64,000 bases of DNA. Origin: Zestomonas insulae (GTDB taxonomy: Bacteria > Pseudomonadota > Gammaproteobacteria > Pseudomonadales > Pseudomonadaceae). The notes under the pieces are model-generated. The model was not told the origin of the DNA. It made no database searches and worked only from the letters and a program-made list of their open reading frames with translations. Positions 33,343 through 42,092 of the stretch are shown piece after piece. A program made the position numbers and the translations under genes. The stretch spans positions 186,001 to 250,000 of the forward strand of contig NZ_JAFEUP010000002.1 of assembly GCF_016901015.1 (NCBI RefSeq). The letters are read 5' to 3'. The first letter of the stretch is position 1. Every line of letters starts with the position of its first letter.

Positions 33343-35499
33343 GTGGATCAAGAAGTCCGTCGAGCTCCCCTCAGTCATGATCCACGCGCGCAGCTGGACG
33401 ATCCGCTTCTGGATAGTCTGCTGACCCTCTGCGTTCTGCACCAAAAGCCGGCCAGCCGGGCGATGCTGACCAGCGGCTTGCCGCTGCCCGAGCAGCGCCT
33501 GAGCGCCGAGCTGCTGCCTCGTGCGGCGGCTCGCGCCGGCCTGCAGGGGCGCCTGTTGCAACGGCGTCTCGAACAGATTCCGAACATCGCGCTGCCGGCG
33601 CTGATCCTCCTCAAGGAGGGTCGCTGCGCGGTGTTGCTGGGTTGGGAAACCAACGGCGAGGCGCGCCTGCTGCTCAGCGAAAGCGACGGCGGCGAGGTAC
33701 GTGTAGCGCGTGAGCTGCTCGCCGAGGATTACGCCGGGCAGACCTTCTTCGCCCAGCCGCAGCACAAATTCGACCTACAGCATGGCGAGATGATCCCGCG
33801 CGCGCGCCACTGGTTCCGCGACACGCTCAAGCGCTCGCGCTGGCTGTACGTGGATGCGGTGGCCGCCAGCCTGCTGATCAACCTGATCGCCCTCGCGGCG
33901 CCACTGTTCGTGATGAACGTCTACGACCGCGTGGTACCCAATCAGGCGACTTCGACGCTCTGGGTGCTGGCGATCGGCATTTCCGGCGCCTACCTGTTCG
34001 ACCTGCTGCTCAAGACCATGCGCGGCCTGTGCCTGGACCTGGCCGGCAAGAAGACTGACCTGATCATCTCGGCGACGCTGTTCGAGCGCATCGTCGGCAT
34101 GAGCATGAAGTTCCGTCCGGCGCGCGTCGGCAGCTTCGCGCAGAACATCCATGAGTTTCAGACGCTGCGCGACTTCCTCGCCTCGCTGACGCTCACCAGC
34201 CTGATCGACCTGCCGTTCACCCTGATCATCCTGCTGGTGATCGGCCTGCTCGGCGGGCCCTTGGTATTCGTGCCGCTGTTGGCCTTCCCGCTCGCCGCGC
34301 TGCTCGGCTGGCTGCTGCAGCGGCCGTTGGTGGACACCATGAACCGCACCATGGCGCTGGCCGCCGAGCGCCAGTCGAGCCTGATCGAAACCCTCGCCGG
34401 CCTCGATGCGGTCAAGGTCAACAACGCCGAAAGCGAGCGTCAGTACCTCTGGGAACAGACCATCGGCACCCTCAGTCGCCTCGAGTTGCGGGTAAAGGTG
34501 CTGTCCAGCCTGGCCATGAACCTGACCCTGATGATCCAGCAGCTGGCCGGGGTGATCATGATCATCGGCGGCGTCTACCTGATCATCGCCGGCGACCTCA
34601 GCATGGGTGGGCTGATCGCCTGCTACATGCTCAACGGCCGTGCGCTCGGGCCGCTGACCCAGCTGTCCGGGTTGATCACCCGCTACCAGCAGGCGCGCCT
34701 GACCATGCATTCGGTCAACCAGATGATGGAGCTGCCGCAGGAGCGCAGCGACGAAGAGCGGCCAATGACCCGCCAGCACGTGCGTGGTGCCATCGAGATG
34801 CGCGAGGTGCAGTTCACCTACCCGAACCAGCAGAACCCGGCGCTCACCGACGTCAGCCTGGCCATTCGCCCGGGTGAAAAGGTCGGCATCATCGGGCGCA
34901 GCGGATCGGGCAAGAGTTCGCTGGCCAAGCTGATCGTCGGTCTGCACCAGGCCGACGCCGGCCACCTGCTGGTCGATGGCGTCGACGTGCGCCAGTACGA
35001 CGTCAGCGAGCTGCGCCACAACATCGGCTACGTGCCGCAGGACATCCAGCTGTTCAGCGGCACCCTGCGCGACAATCTGGTGGCCGGCGCGCGCTACGTC
35101 GAGGACGAAACCGCCCTGCGCGCCGCTGAGCTGGCCGGCGTCCACGAGTTTGTTCGGATGCACCCGCAGGGCTACGAGCTGCAAGTCGGCGAGCGTGGCC
35201 AGAACCTCTCCGGTGGCCAGCGGCAGAACGTCGCCCTGGCCCGCGCACTGCTGCTCGATCCGCAGATCCTGCTGTTCGACGAACCGACCAGTGCCATGGA
35301 CAACGCCGGTGAGGAGCGCCTCAAGCAGCGCCTGCATGAAGTGATCGGCAACCGCACCTTGCTGCTGGTGACCCACCGCGCCTCGATGCTCACCCTGGTC
35401 GATCGCCTGGTGATCGTCGACAAGGGCAAGATCATCGCTGACGGCCCGAAAGCCGTGGTCATGGAAGCCTTGAAGAAGGGGCAGATCAGTGTCGCTTAA
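33343..35499 (+). CDS. lapB: Type I secretion ABC transporter LapB
   Basis: This protein of 718 residues starts at GTG 33343; an upstream in-frame TTG at 33310 is possible but gives an atypical N terminus. An N-terminal peptidase C39-like domain (about residues 1-135) lacks a clear catalytic cysteine, as usual for adhesin exporters. Then come the six-helix membrane domain (about 150-430) and the ATPase domain with Walker A GRSGSGKSS, signature NLSGGQRQN and Walker B ILLFDEPTSAMD. It powers export of the adhesin across the inner membrane with LapC and LapE. The gene overlaps the start of lapC by 11 bases, so translation is coupled. Confidence 0.94.
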   Translation: MDQEVRRAPLSHDPRAQLDDPLLDSLLTLCVLHQKPASRAMLTSGLPLPEQRLSAELLPRAAARAGLQGRLLQRRLEQIPNIALPALILLKEGRCAVLLGWETNGEARLLLSESDGGEVRVARELLAEDYAGQTFFAQPQHKFDLQHGEMIPRARHWFRDTLKRSRWLYVDAVAASLLINLIALAAPLFVMNVYDRVVPNQATSTLWVLAIGISGAYLFDLLLKTMRGLCLDLAGKKTDLIISATLFERIVGMSMKFRPARVGSFAQNIHEFQTLRDFLASLTLTSLIDLPFTLIILLVIGLLGGPLVFVPLLAFPLAALLGWLLQRPLVDTMNRTMALAAERQSSLIETLAGLDAVKVNNAESERQYLWEQTIGTLSRLELRVKVLSSLAMNLTLMIQQLAGVIMIIGGVYLIIAGDLSMGGLIACYMLNGRALGPLTQLSGLITRYQQARLTMHSVNQMMELPQERSDEERPMTRQHVRGAIEMREVQFTYPNQQNPALTDVSLAIRPGEKVGIIGRSGSGKSSLAKLIVGLHQADAGHLLVDGVDVRQYDVSELRHNIGYVPQDIQLFSGTLRDNLVAGARYVEDETALRAAELAGVHEFVRMHPQGYELQVGERGQNLSGGQRQNVALARALLLDPQILLFDEPTSAMDNAGEERLKQRLHEVIGNRTLLLVTHRASMLTLVDRLVIVDKGKIIADGPKAVVMEALKKGQISVA

Positions 35500-36859
35500 T
35501 CCATTCGCTGCGTTCCGCCACGGCATCCGTACCTATTTCCGTGGCGGCGACAACCTCAGCGGCCAGCCGCTTCCGGAAGTCAGCAAGGCCCTGGTCGAAG
35601 ACGCGCCGCGTGTGGTGCGTCTGACCATCTGGACGCTGATCGGCTTCACCGCGTTTCTGGTCGGCTGGGCGCATTTCGCCGAGATCGACGAAGTCACCCG
35701 TGGCGAGGGCAAGGCGATTCCCTCGTCCAAGGTGCAGAAGGTGCAGAACCTTGAAGGTGGCATCGTCTCGCAGATCTTCGTTCACGAGGGGCAGGTGGTG
35801 AAGGCCGGCGAGCCGCTGATGCGCCTCGACCCGACCCGCTTCCAGTCGAACGTCGGCGAGTCCGACGCCGACCGCCTGGCCATGCTGTTGCGCGTCGAGC
35901 GCCTGAGCGCCGAAGTGGATGCCCGCGAACTGAGCATCCCGGAGGATGTGCGCGCTGCCGCGCCGAGTCAGGCGAGCAGCGAGGAAGCGTTGTTCCACAG
36001 CCGCCAGCAGCAGCTCAACGACGAAGTGGCCGGTCTGCAGGAGCAGCTGATCCAGAAACAGCAGGAACTGCGCGAGTTTGCCTCCAAGCAGGCGCAGTAC
36101 CGCAACAGCCTCGAGCTGCTGCGCCAGGAGATCGCCATGTCCGCGCCGCTGGTCGCGCAGGGGGCGATGTCGCAGGTCGAGCTGCTGCGTCTGAAGCGTG
36201 CCGAGGTGGAGAACCGTGGCCAGCTGGACGCCACCAGCCTGGCGATTCCGCGTGCCGAGTCGGCGATCAAGGAAGTAGAACGCAAGGTTGCAGAAACCCG
36301 CTCGCGCTTCCGTAGCGAGGCACTGACCCAGCTGAACGAGGCGCGCACTGACCTGAGCAAGGCGCAGGCCACCGGCAAGGCGCTGGAGGATCGGGTCAAC
36401 CGCACACTGGTCACCTCGCCGGTGCGCGGCATCGTCAAACAGCTGCTGGTCAACACCATCGGCGGGGTGATCCAGCCGGGCAGCGACCTGGTGGAGATCG
36501 TCCCGCTGGATGACACCTTGCTGGTCGAGGCGCGCATCCGCCCGCAGGACATCGCGTTCCTGCGTCCCGGGCAGCCGGCGATGGTCAAGTTCACCGCCTA
36601 CGACTTCACCATCTATGGCGGTCTGCAGGCCGAGCTGGAGCAGATCGGTGCGGACACCGTCACCGACGAGAAAGGCAACAGCTTCTACGTGATCAAGCTG
36701 CGCACCCGCAAAAGCCACCTGGGCAGCGACGACAAGCCGCTGCTGATCATCCCCGGCATGGTCGCCACCGCGGACATCATGACCGGCAAGAAAAGCATCC
36801 TCAGCTACCTCCTCAAGCCGATCATTCGCGCCCGCGCCGAGGCGCTGCGCGAGCGCTGA
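35489..36859 (+). CDS. lapC: HlyD-family membrane fusion protein LapC
   Basis: This 456-residue periplasmic adaptor has one N-terminal transmembrane helix (about residues 45-65, LTIWTLIGFTAFLVGWA), a biotinyl-lipoyl-like element (NLEGGIVSQIFVHEGQVV), a long coiled coil (about 125-310) and a beta-barrel C terminus. It bridges LapB and LapE in the adhesin secretion complex. It starts with GTG at 35489 inside the end of lapB. A hairpin lies just past its stop and within the end of the next, convergent gene. The length matches type I secretion adaptors. Confidence 0.94.
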   Translation: MSLNPFAAFRHGIRTYFRGGDNLSGQPLPEVSKALVEDAPRVVRLTIWTLIGFTAFLVGWAHFAEIDEVTRGEGKAIPSSKVQKVQNLEGGIVSQIFVHEGQVVKAGEPLMRLDPTRFQSNVGESDADRLAMLLRVERLSAEVDARELSIPEDVRAAAPSQASSEEALFHSRQQQLNDEVAGLQEQLIQKQQELREFASKQAQYRNSLELLRQEIAMSAPLVAQGAMSQVELLRLKRAEVENRGQLDATSLAIPRAESAIKEVERKVAETRSRFRSEALTQLNEARTDLSKAQATGKALEDRVNRTLVTSPVRGIVKQLLVNTIGGVIQPGSDLVEIVPLDDTLLVEARIRPQDIAFLRPGQPAMVKFTAYDFTIYGGLQAELEQIGADTVTDEKGNSFYVIKLRTRKSHLGSDDKPLLIIPGMVATADIMTGKKSILSYLLKPIIRARAEALRER

Positions 36860-36868
36860 TCGCCTGCG

Positions 36869-37777
36869 TTACGGCGAGCCGGTGCTGTTGTCCGGCTCGC
36901 CGAACAGGCGCTGTACCACCGAGAAATCCTTCTGGCCGAGGCCCTGGCGCAGCAGCAGGCGATACAGTTGCAGCGCCAGCGCACCCATTGGTGTGCTGTT
37001 GCCGCTCGCCAGCGCGGTTTGCTGGGCCAGGCCGAGGTCCTTGGCCATCAGCTCGCTCATGAAACCGCCTTCGTAGCCGTGCGAGGCCGGGGTGGTGTCG
37101 ATCACTCCGGGCCAGGGGTTGTAGCGCTCCAGCACCCAGTTGCCCCCGGAACTCTGCCGCATGATCTCGGCCAGCGTGCTGGCGTCCAGGCCGTTGGCCA
37201 CACCCAGCGCCATGGCCTCGGCGGTGCCGATCATCTGCACCGCGAGCAGCTGGTTGTTGCACACCTTGGCCAGTTGGCCGGCGCCGGCCGGGCCAGCGTG
37301 GAAGATGTTCTTGCCCATCGCCTGGAACACCGGGCGGGCCTTCTCCAGCACCGCGTTGTCACCGCCGACCATGAAGGTCAGGGTGCCTGCCGCAGCGCCG
37401 GCGGTACCGCCGGAGACCGGCGCGTCGAGCAGCTCGATGCCCAGCTCGGCGGCGGCCTGATGGACCTTCTTCGCCGCGTCCGGCGCGATGGTTGAGCACT
37501 CCAGCACCAGGCTGCCCGGGCGGATGTAGGCGAGCAGGCCGTCATCGCCTAGGTACAAGCCTTCGACATGGCGGCTGGCCGGCAACATGCTGACCACCAC
37601 CTCGGCGTCGTGCACCGCGTCATGGGTGTCGTTGGCGGCCCGCGCACCTTCCGCGGCAAGCTCGGCGACCACCTCCGGCACCAGGTCGTAGACGCTCAGC
37701 TCGAAGCCGGCCTTGAGCAGGTTGCGGGCCATCGGCAGACCCATGTGGCCGAGGCCGATGAAGGCGATCTTGGTCAT
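36869..37777 (-). CDS. mmsB: 3-hydroxyisobutyrate dehydrogenase-like beta-hydroxyacid dehydrogenase
   Basis: This 302-residue enzyme has an N-terminal Rossmann fold for NAD(P) (IGLGHMGLPMARNLLKAG), the substrate signature DAPVSGGTAGAAAGTLTF and the catalytic lysine in AKVCNNQLLA. The family oxidises 3-hydroxyisobutyrate in valine breakdown. A close P. aeruginosa relative, PA0743 as I recall, was shown to act as an NAD-dependent L-serine dehydrogenase, so the true substrate may be serine or a related hydroxyacid. It is the last gene of a minus-strand run with two enoyl-CoA hydratase-fold genes, which supports a branched-chain or acyl-CoA pathway. It ends 9 bases from lapC, convergent. Confidence 0.88.
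   Translation of the reverse strand: MTKIAFIGLGHMGLPMARNLLKAGFELSVYDLVPEVVAELAAEGARAANDTHDAVHDAEVVVSMLPASRHVEGLYLGDDGLLAYIRPGSLVLECSTIAPDAAKKVHQAAAELGIELLDAPVSGGTAGAAAGTLTFMVGGDNAVLEKARPVFQAMGKNIFHAGPAGAGQLAKVCNNQLLAVQMIGTAEAMALGVANGLDASTLAEIMRQSSGGNWVLERYNPWPGVIDTTPASHGYEGGFMSELMAKDLGLAQQTALASGNSTPMGALALQLYRLLLRQGLGQKDFSVVQRLFGEPDNSTGSP
36873..36901 (+). terminator. Hairpin terminator after lapC, inside the 3' end of mmsB
   Basis: GGCGAGCCG (36873-36881) and CGGCTCGCC (36893-36901) form a 9-bp stem 13 bases after the lapC stop. It falls within the last codons of the convergent dehydrogenase gene, so that gene's C terminus is constrained by it. Confidence 0.55.
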
Positions 37778-37817
37778 GCGGTTCTCCTTGTGCGACGTCA
37801 GGGCACTCCGGTGTTCG

Positions 37818-38924
37818 TTACAGCGCGGCCAGCGGGTGTGCGCCGCTCCAGGCCGGCTGGAAGTGCGCTTCGATCACCGCGCTGGGGATGTTCGCCACTT
37901 CCGGCCAATGCCAGTGCGGTGTGTTGTCCTTGTCGATCAGGCGCGCGCGCACGCCTTCGGGAAATTCCGGGTGGCGGCAGCAGTTCAGGCTCATCGCGTA
38001 CTCCAGGCGGAACACCTCGGCGAGCGACAGATGGCGTGCCCGGCGAATCTGTTCCCAGACCAGGTGGGCGGTGAGCGGGCAGCCGGCGGCCAGGGTCTTC
38101 GCCGCCTTGGCCAGCAGCGGATCGGTGTCGCCCTGCAGTGCGGTCAGTGCGCGCCAGGCACTGGGCAGGTCGCCGGTGTCGAGCAGCTGATCGATCCGTG
38201 CGCGGCGCGGCAGCAACTGCGCCTCCGGCAGCTCGCCGACGGCCTGGTGCTCCAGCGCCTGCAGCAGGCTGTTCAGTTGCACGGCGGTCTGCTCCTGCCA
38301 GTTCAGTTGCTGCAGGCCGGCGAGCAGGTCTTCCTGCTGGGTGTCGAGGAGGAAGCGGTCGGCCAGGCCGAGATCGAGGGCGTCGCGGGCGTTGAGCTGG
38401 GTGGCGGTGAGGCCGAGGAACAGGCCAAGCTTGCCCGGCAGGCGGCTGAGGAACCAGCTGCCGCCGACGTCCGGGTACAGGCCGATACTGATCTCCGGCA
38501 TCGCCAGGCGGCTGCTCGGCGTGACGATGCGGATGCCGGCACCTTGCATCAGGCCCATGCCGCCACCCATCACGTAGCCGTGCGCCCAGCACAGCAGCGG
38601 CTTGGCATAGGTGTGGATCAGGTGGTCGAGGCGGTATTCGTCGGCGAAGAAGCGCCCAGCCAGCGGCGGTGCTTCTCCGGGGTGGGCACGGCAGGCCTCG
38701 ACCAGCTTGACCACGTCACCGCCGGCGCAGAAGGCTTTCGGGCCATGGCCGCGGAGCAGTACGCAGACGATCGCCGGGTCGTCGGCCCAGGCCCGCAGTT
38801 GGCGGTCGAGGGCCTCGATCATCGGCAGCGACAGGGCATTCAGGCTGCGTTCGGCATCCAGGCTGGCGATGCCGATACGGGCGCCATGCTGGCCGGGCAG
38901 TTCGGTAAAAATCACATTCATCAT
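37818..38924 (-). CDS. Enoyl-CoA hydratase/isomerase family protein, 3-hydroxyisobutyryl-CoA hydrolase-like
   Basis: This 368-residue protein starts at ATG 38924 (or 38921, adjacent). It has the crotonase fold with oxyanion-hole segments FCAGGDVVKL and MGGGMGLMQGAG, and the glutamate-containing segment MPEISIGLYPDVGGSWFL, which marks the 3-hydroxyisobutyryl-CoA hydrolase branch. The long C-terminal extension (about residues 200-368) agrees. It would release 3-hydroxyisobutyrate, the substrate of the next gene's enzyme, giving two steps of valine degradation. An earlier in-frame start at 39032 overlaps the upstream gene and is not used. In P. aeruginosa a homolog lies next to dspI, so a role in that operon is also possible. 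Confidence 0.85.
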   Translation of the reverse strand: MMNVIFTELPGQHGARIGIASLDAERSLNALSLPMIEALDRQLRAWADDPAIVCVLLRGHGPKAFCAGGDVVKLVEACRAHPGEAPPLAGRFFADEYRLDHLIHTYAKPLLCWAHGYVMGGGMGLMQGAGIRIVTPSSRLAMPEISIGLYPDVGGSWFLSRLPGKLGLFLGLTATQLNARDALDLGLADRFLLDTQQEDLLAGLQQLNWQEQTAVQLNSLLQALEHQAVGELPEAQLLPRRARIDQLLDTGDLPSAWRALTALQGDTDPLLAKAAKTLAAGCPLTAHLVWEQIRRARHLSLAEVFRLEYAMSLNCCRHPEFPEGVRARLIDKDNTPHWHWPEVANIPSAVIEAHFQPAWSGAHPLAAL

Positions 38925-38946
38925 CGGTCTCGTTGCACGGCGTGGC

Positions 38947-39765
38947 TTATTTGTTGCGCCAGTGGGCGTCGCGTTTTTCCAGGAAGGCGGTGACCCCTTC
39001 GCGGGTGTCGTCGGCGTCGAACAGATCGACAAAGCGTTCGCGCTCTTCGTTCAACCAACTGTTCGGGCCGCGCTCGCGGGCGCCCTGGATCAGCGGCTTG
39101 ATGGTGCGCACTGCGACCGGGCTCTGGCGCTCGACCTTGGAGGCCAGCAGCAGGGCGTGGCCGCGCGCTTCGCCGCTGTCCACCACCTGCTCGATCAGGC
39201 CGATGCGCAGCGCGGTTTCCGCATCGACGCGCTCGCCGCAGAGAATCATGCGCTTGGCCCAGCCTTCACCGATCAGCCAAGGCAGGGCCTGGGTTCCGCC
39301 GGCGCAGGGCAGCAGGCCGACCGCCGCCTCGGGCAAGGCCATCTGCGCTTGGCGCTCGGCGATGCGGATGTCGCAGGCCAGCGCGCATTCCAGACCGCCG
39401 CCCATGGCGTAGCCGTTGATCGCGGCAATCGACACGCCGCGGAAGTCGCGCAGTGCCTCGAAGGCCTCACCGAAGCGGCGGGCCATTTCGCGGGCGCGGG
39501 CCTTATCGCCGTCGGCGAACAGCTTGAGGTCGGCGCCGGCGCTGAAGAATTTGTTGCCCTGGCCAGTGATCACTAGCGCGTAGACGTCATCGTCGTGGTT
39601 GAGGTGCTGGATCAGTTGCTTGAGACCGATCAGCGATTCGCGATCCCAGGTATTGGCGGGCGGGTGGTTGATGGTCAGCAGGGCAGTGTGCCCGTGCTTC
39701 TCCACGGTCAGCTTGTGCGTCAGGTCGAACAGGCCGGGTTTGTAGGGTTCTACGGCGTTGCTCAT
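38947..39765 (-). CDS. Enoyl-CoA hydratase, DspI-like
   Basis: This 272-residue crotonase-fold enzyme has the oxyanion-hole motifs FFSAGADLKLFADGD and MGGGLECALACDIRIA, and the catalytic glutamate region ALPEAAVGLLPCAGG. The family hydrates or isomerises enoyl-CoA. Sequence and context resemble P. aeruginosa PA0745 (DspI), which is needed to make cis-2-decenoic acid, a biofilm dispersion signal; this match is from memory. It starts at ATG 39765 and heads a run of three minus-strand genes, 22 bases before the hydrolase-like gene. An ordinary beta-oxidation or valine-pathway hydratase is the alternative reading. Confidence 0.87.
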   Translation of the reverse strand: MSNAVEPYKPGLFDLTHKLTVEKHGHTALLTINHPPANTWDRESLIGLKQLIQHLNHDDDVYALVITGQGNKFFSAGADLKLFADGDKARAREMARRFGEAFEALRDFRGVSIAAINGYAMGGGLECALACDIRIAERQAQMALPEAAVGLLPCAGGTQALPWLIGEGWAKRMILCGERVDAETALRIGLIEQVVDSGEARGHALLLASKVERQSPVAVRTIKPLIQGARERGPNSWLNEERERFVDLFDADDTREGVTAFLEKRDAHWRNK

Positions 39766-39858
39766 GCCGGGCTCCGATGTCGGGGGTATCGGAGTACAGC
39801 CTAACGCAGGATGACCATGCCGGGGCGGTGAACTGTCACGCCGCTCCGGCAGCGCGGC

Positions 39859-40272
39859 TCAGACCCGGGCGATGGTGGCCAGACCGGTGGCGATGATCTT
39901 TTCCTCTCCGTCGCGCAGGGCGAGCACGTCGGCGCGGGTCACTACCTGGCGCTGCCCGGCCTTGATCACCTCACTGCGGCAGATCAGCTTATCGCCGAGC
40001 GCCGGTGCCAGCAGGTTGACCTTGTACTCCGAGGTGACCACGTCGCCGACCAGCGAGGCGGCGGCCCAGGCGCAAGCGCTGTCGATCATGAATCCGACCA
40101 CCGCGCCATGCACGTAGCCGTGGTGCTGGGTCAGCTCGCGGCGCGGCAGCACTTCCATGCTGATCTTGCCCGGCGCGAAGCCGGTCAGCTGGAAGCCGAT
40201 GAGCTGGGCGAACGGCGAGTTCTCCAGGGCCTGCTCGAGGAATTCGCGGGTAATCGTGCGGGGGCTGTCCAT
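39859..40272 (-). CDS. PaaI-family hotdog-fold thioesterase
   Basis: This 137-residue protein has the hotdog fold typical of PaaI/4HBT thioesterases. The core motif is visible as ELTQHHGYVHGAVVGFMIDSACAWAA, where the H-G-x-V-H-G segment binds CoA and the acidic residue in the following helix acts in catalysis. It probably hydrolyses small or phenylacetyl-type acyl-CoA esters in the cytoplasm. It lies on the strand of the enoyl-CoA hydratase run but 93 bases upstream, and is divergent from ung. It may serve housekeeping release of CoA for that pathway. The ATG at 40272 is supported by the start of homology (FLEQALENSPFAQLIG). Confidence 0.85.
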   Translation of the reverse strand: MDSPRTITREFLEQALENSPFAQLIGFQLTGFAPGKISMEVLPRRELTQHHGYVHGAVVGFMIDSACAWAAASLVGDVVTSEYKVNLLAPALGDKLICRSEVIKAGQRQVVTRADVLALRDGEEKIIATGLATIARV

Positions 40273-40445
40273 GTGCCGGGCTCCGTGACAGGGCGTGAAA
40301 CCTCAGCATTCGCCGCGCGCCGCGCGCGGGCAACCAGCATCGACCACGGTGATGGCGGCGCATCAGACGGCGCGCGTCGACGCCTCGATTGACAAGGCCG
40401 GCGGGCTTTTCTAGGGTGCCGCAGCCATTTCCAATCAGGTGCGCC

Positions 40446-41150
40446 ATGACCACTGCCAACGACGACCACATCAAGCTCGAAGCGGGCTGGAAAGACGCGC
40501 TGCGCGACGAGTTCGCCAAGCCCTACATGCACGAGCTGCGGGCCTTCCTGCTGCGCGAGAAGAATGCCGGCAAGGTGATCTTTCCGCCCGGGCCGTTGAT
40601 CTTCAATGCGCTGAACTCCACGCCGCTGCATCAGGTTAAGGTGGTGATCATCGGTCAGGACCCCTACCACGGCCCTGGTCAGGCCCACGGCCTGTGCTTC
40701 TCGGTACAGCCCGGGGTGCCGGTGCCGCCGTCGCTGCAGAACATCTACAAGGAGCTCAAGCGCGACCTGAACATCGACGCGCCGGCGCATGGCTACCTGC
40801 AGAGCTGGGCGGAGCAGGGCGTGCTGCTGCTCAACACCTCGCTGACCGTCGAGCAGGCCAACGCCGGCTCGCACGCGGCGGCCGGCTGGCAGCCGTTCAC
40901 CGACCGGGTGATCGAAGTGGTCAGTCAGCACCAGGCGCATCTGGTGTTCCTGTTGTGGGGCAATCACGCGCAGAGCAAGGCGCGCCTGATCGACCCGAGC
41001 AAGCACCTGATCCTCAAGTCGCCGCACCCGTCGCCGCTGTCGGCGCACCGTGGTTTCATCGGCAACGGCCACTTCGGCCGCACCAACAAGTTCCTCGTGC
41101 AGCACGACCTGGCGCCGATCGAGTGGCGGGTGCCGGAGCTGGTCGGCTAG
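40446..41150 (+). CDS. ung: Uracil-DNA glycosylase
   Basis: This 234-residue enzyme removes uracil from DNA at the start of base-excision repair. The family 1 motifs are all present: the water-activating loop [18 protein letters not shown], the uracil-binding [10 protein letters not shown] region and the leucine-intercalation loop [13 protein letters not shown]. The length is normal. The start at ATG 40446 gives [15 protein letters not shown]; earlier in-frame starts have no homology. It is flanked by the divergent thioesterase and by a convergent lipoprotein gene, so it is a single-gene unit. Confidence 0.96.
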   Translation: MTTANDDHIKLEAGWKDALRDEFAKPYMHELRAFLLREKNAGKVIFPPGPLIFNALNSTPLHQVKVVIIGQDPYHGPGQAHGLCFSVQPGVPVPPSLQNIYKELKRDLNIDAPAHGYLQSWAEQGVLLLNTSLTVEQANAGSHAAAGWQPFTDRVIEVVSQHQAHLVFLLWGNHAQSKARLIDPSKHLILKSPHPSPLSAHRGFIGNGHFGRTNKFLVQHDLAPIEWRVPELVG

Positions 41151-41162
41151 TTCGCGTCGCGC

Positions 41163-42032
41163 TCAGTGCTGGCAATCCAGGCTCTGCAGGTCGTCGTGCA
41201 GTTCGCCGAACTGTTCGACCAGGCGCGTGCGCTGTTCGGCGCTGGCGCTGTTCACCAGGTCAGCGAGTAGCGTCGCGAGGTCGCGGCGGCTGGCCTGGTA
41301 CGCCTGGCGGTAGTCTTCGCTCCACCGGCTTTCCGGCTGCTGCAGCTGGAGGGTCAGTTGCTGCGGGAAGTCCGCGGCCGAGCGCGTGGCGAGCAGTGTC
41401 AGCAGGTGCTGCTGCTGTTGGCGGCGGTTGGCCAACCAGATCGGCGTGCGTGGATTGGCTTCGCGGGCCCAGTCCGCCACGCGCTGGCGCTGCGCCGCGC
41501 TGAGCGTGCCGAACCACGGGCGCAGGCGCTTCTCCATCAATTCGCTGCGTTTGTCGATCTGCTCTTGCGGGGTCGGTATCAGGTATTCGCGGCGCCACTT
41601 GCGCACATCTTCGTCGAAGCGCTCGGCCAGGCCGGCGACCTGTGCCGAGTCGAGGCCGCGCAGCAGTTCGATGCTGCCCGGCGTGATCCGCACGGCGATC
41701 GCCTGCATCGCGCGGTCGAGGGCGTCGAACTGGGATTCGATCTGGTCTGCTTGCAGGGGCGTGCGCTGCACCAGACCGCGCTGGGCATCCAGCCAGGCTA
41801 CGTAACGCGGCAGTTCGGTGCGGCAATGCCAGTCGAGGTCGTCGTGCAGACGCGGCATCAGCCAGGCTTTCTGTTCGGCGTTGAGGTCGAGGTAGTCGTC
41901 GATCCACCACATGCTCAGGCGGTCGAGGTTGCGGTAGGCGAGGTCGATGCGGCTGCAGGCGGCGAGCAGCAGGGCGAGCAGCAGGGCGAGCAGCAGGAGG
42001 GTGAGGGGGCGGAACAGCATGCGAAGTATCAC
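41163..42032 (-). CDS. Conserved lipoprotein (DUF6279-like)
   Basis: This 289-residue protein begins with a hydrophobic signal peptide rich in leucine and lipobox LLAAC near residue 26, so it is a membrane-anchored lipoprotein. The mature part is mostly helical and charged, with Trp/Tyr/Asp-rich opening IDLAYRNLDRLSMWWIDDYL and an internal segment WFGTLSAAQRQRVADWARE. This matches a family of Pseudomonas lipoproteins called DUF6279, as I recall. No enzymatic motif is seen. It is convergent with ung, 12 bases away, and followed upstream by a VOC gene on the same strand, 60 bases distant. Confidence 0.75.
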   Translation of the reverse strand: MILRMLFRPLTLLLLALLLALLLAACSRIDLAYRNLDRLSMWWIDDYLDLNAEQKAWLMPRLHDDLDWHCRTELPRYVAWLDAQRGLVQRTPLQADQIESQFDALDRAMQAIAVRITPGSIELLRGLDSAQVAGLAERFDEDVRKWRREYLIPTPQEQIDKRSELMEKRLRPWFGTLSAAQRQRVADWAREANPRTPIWLANRRQQQQHLLTLLATRSAADFPQQLTLQLQQPESRWSEDYRQAYQASRRDLATLLADLVNSASAEQRTRLVEQFGELHDDLQSLDCQH

Positions 42033-42092
42033 GCAGGTCCTCCTGACTCGGTGGGTGCGCCGGTCGCGCGGTGGCGCGGCCGGCGGTAGCGC

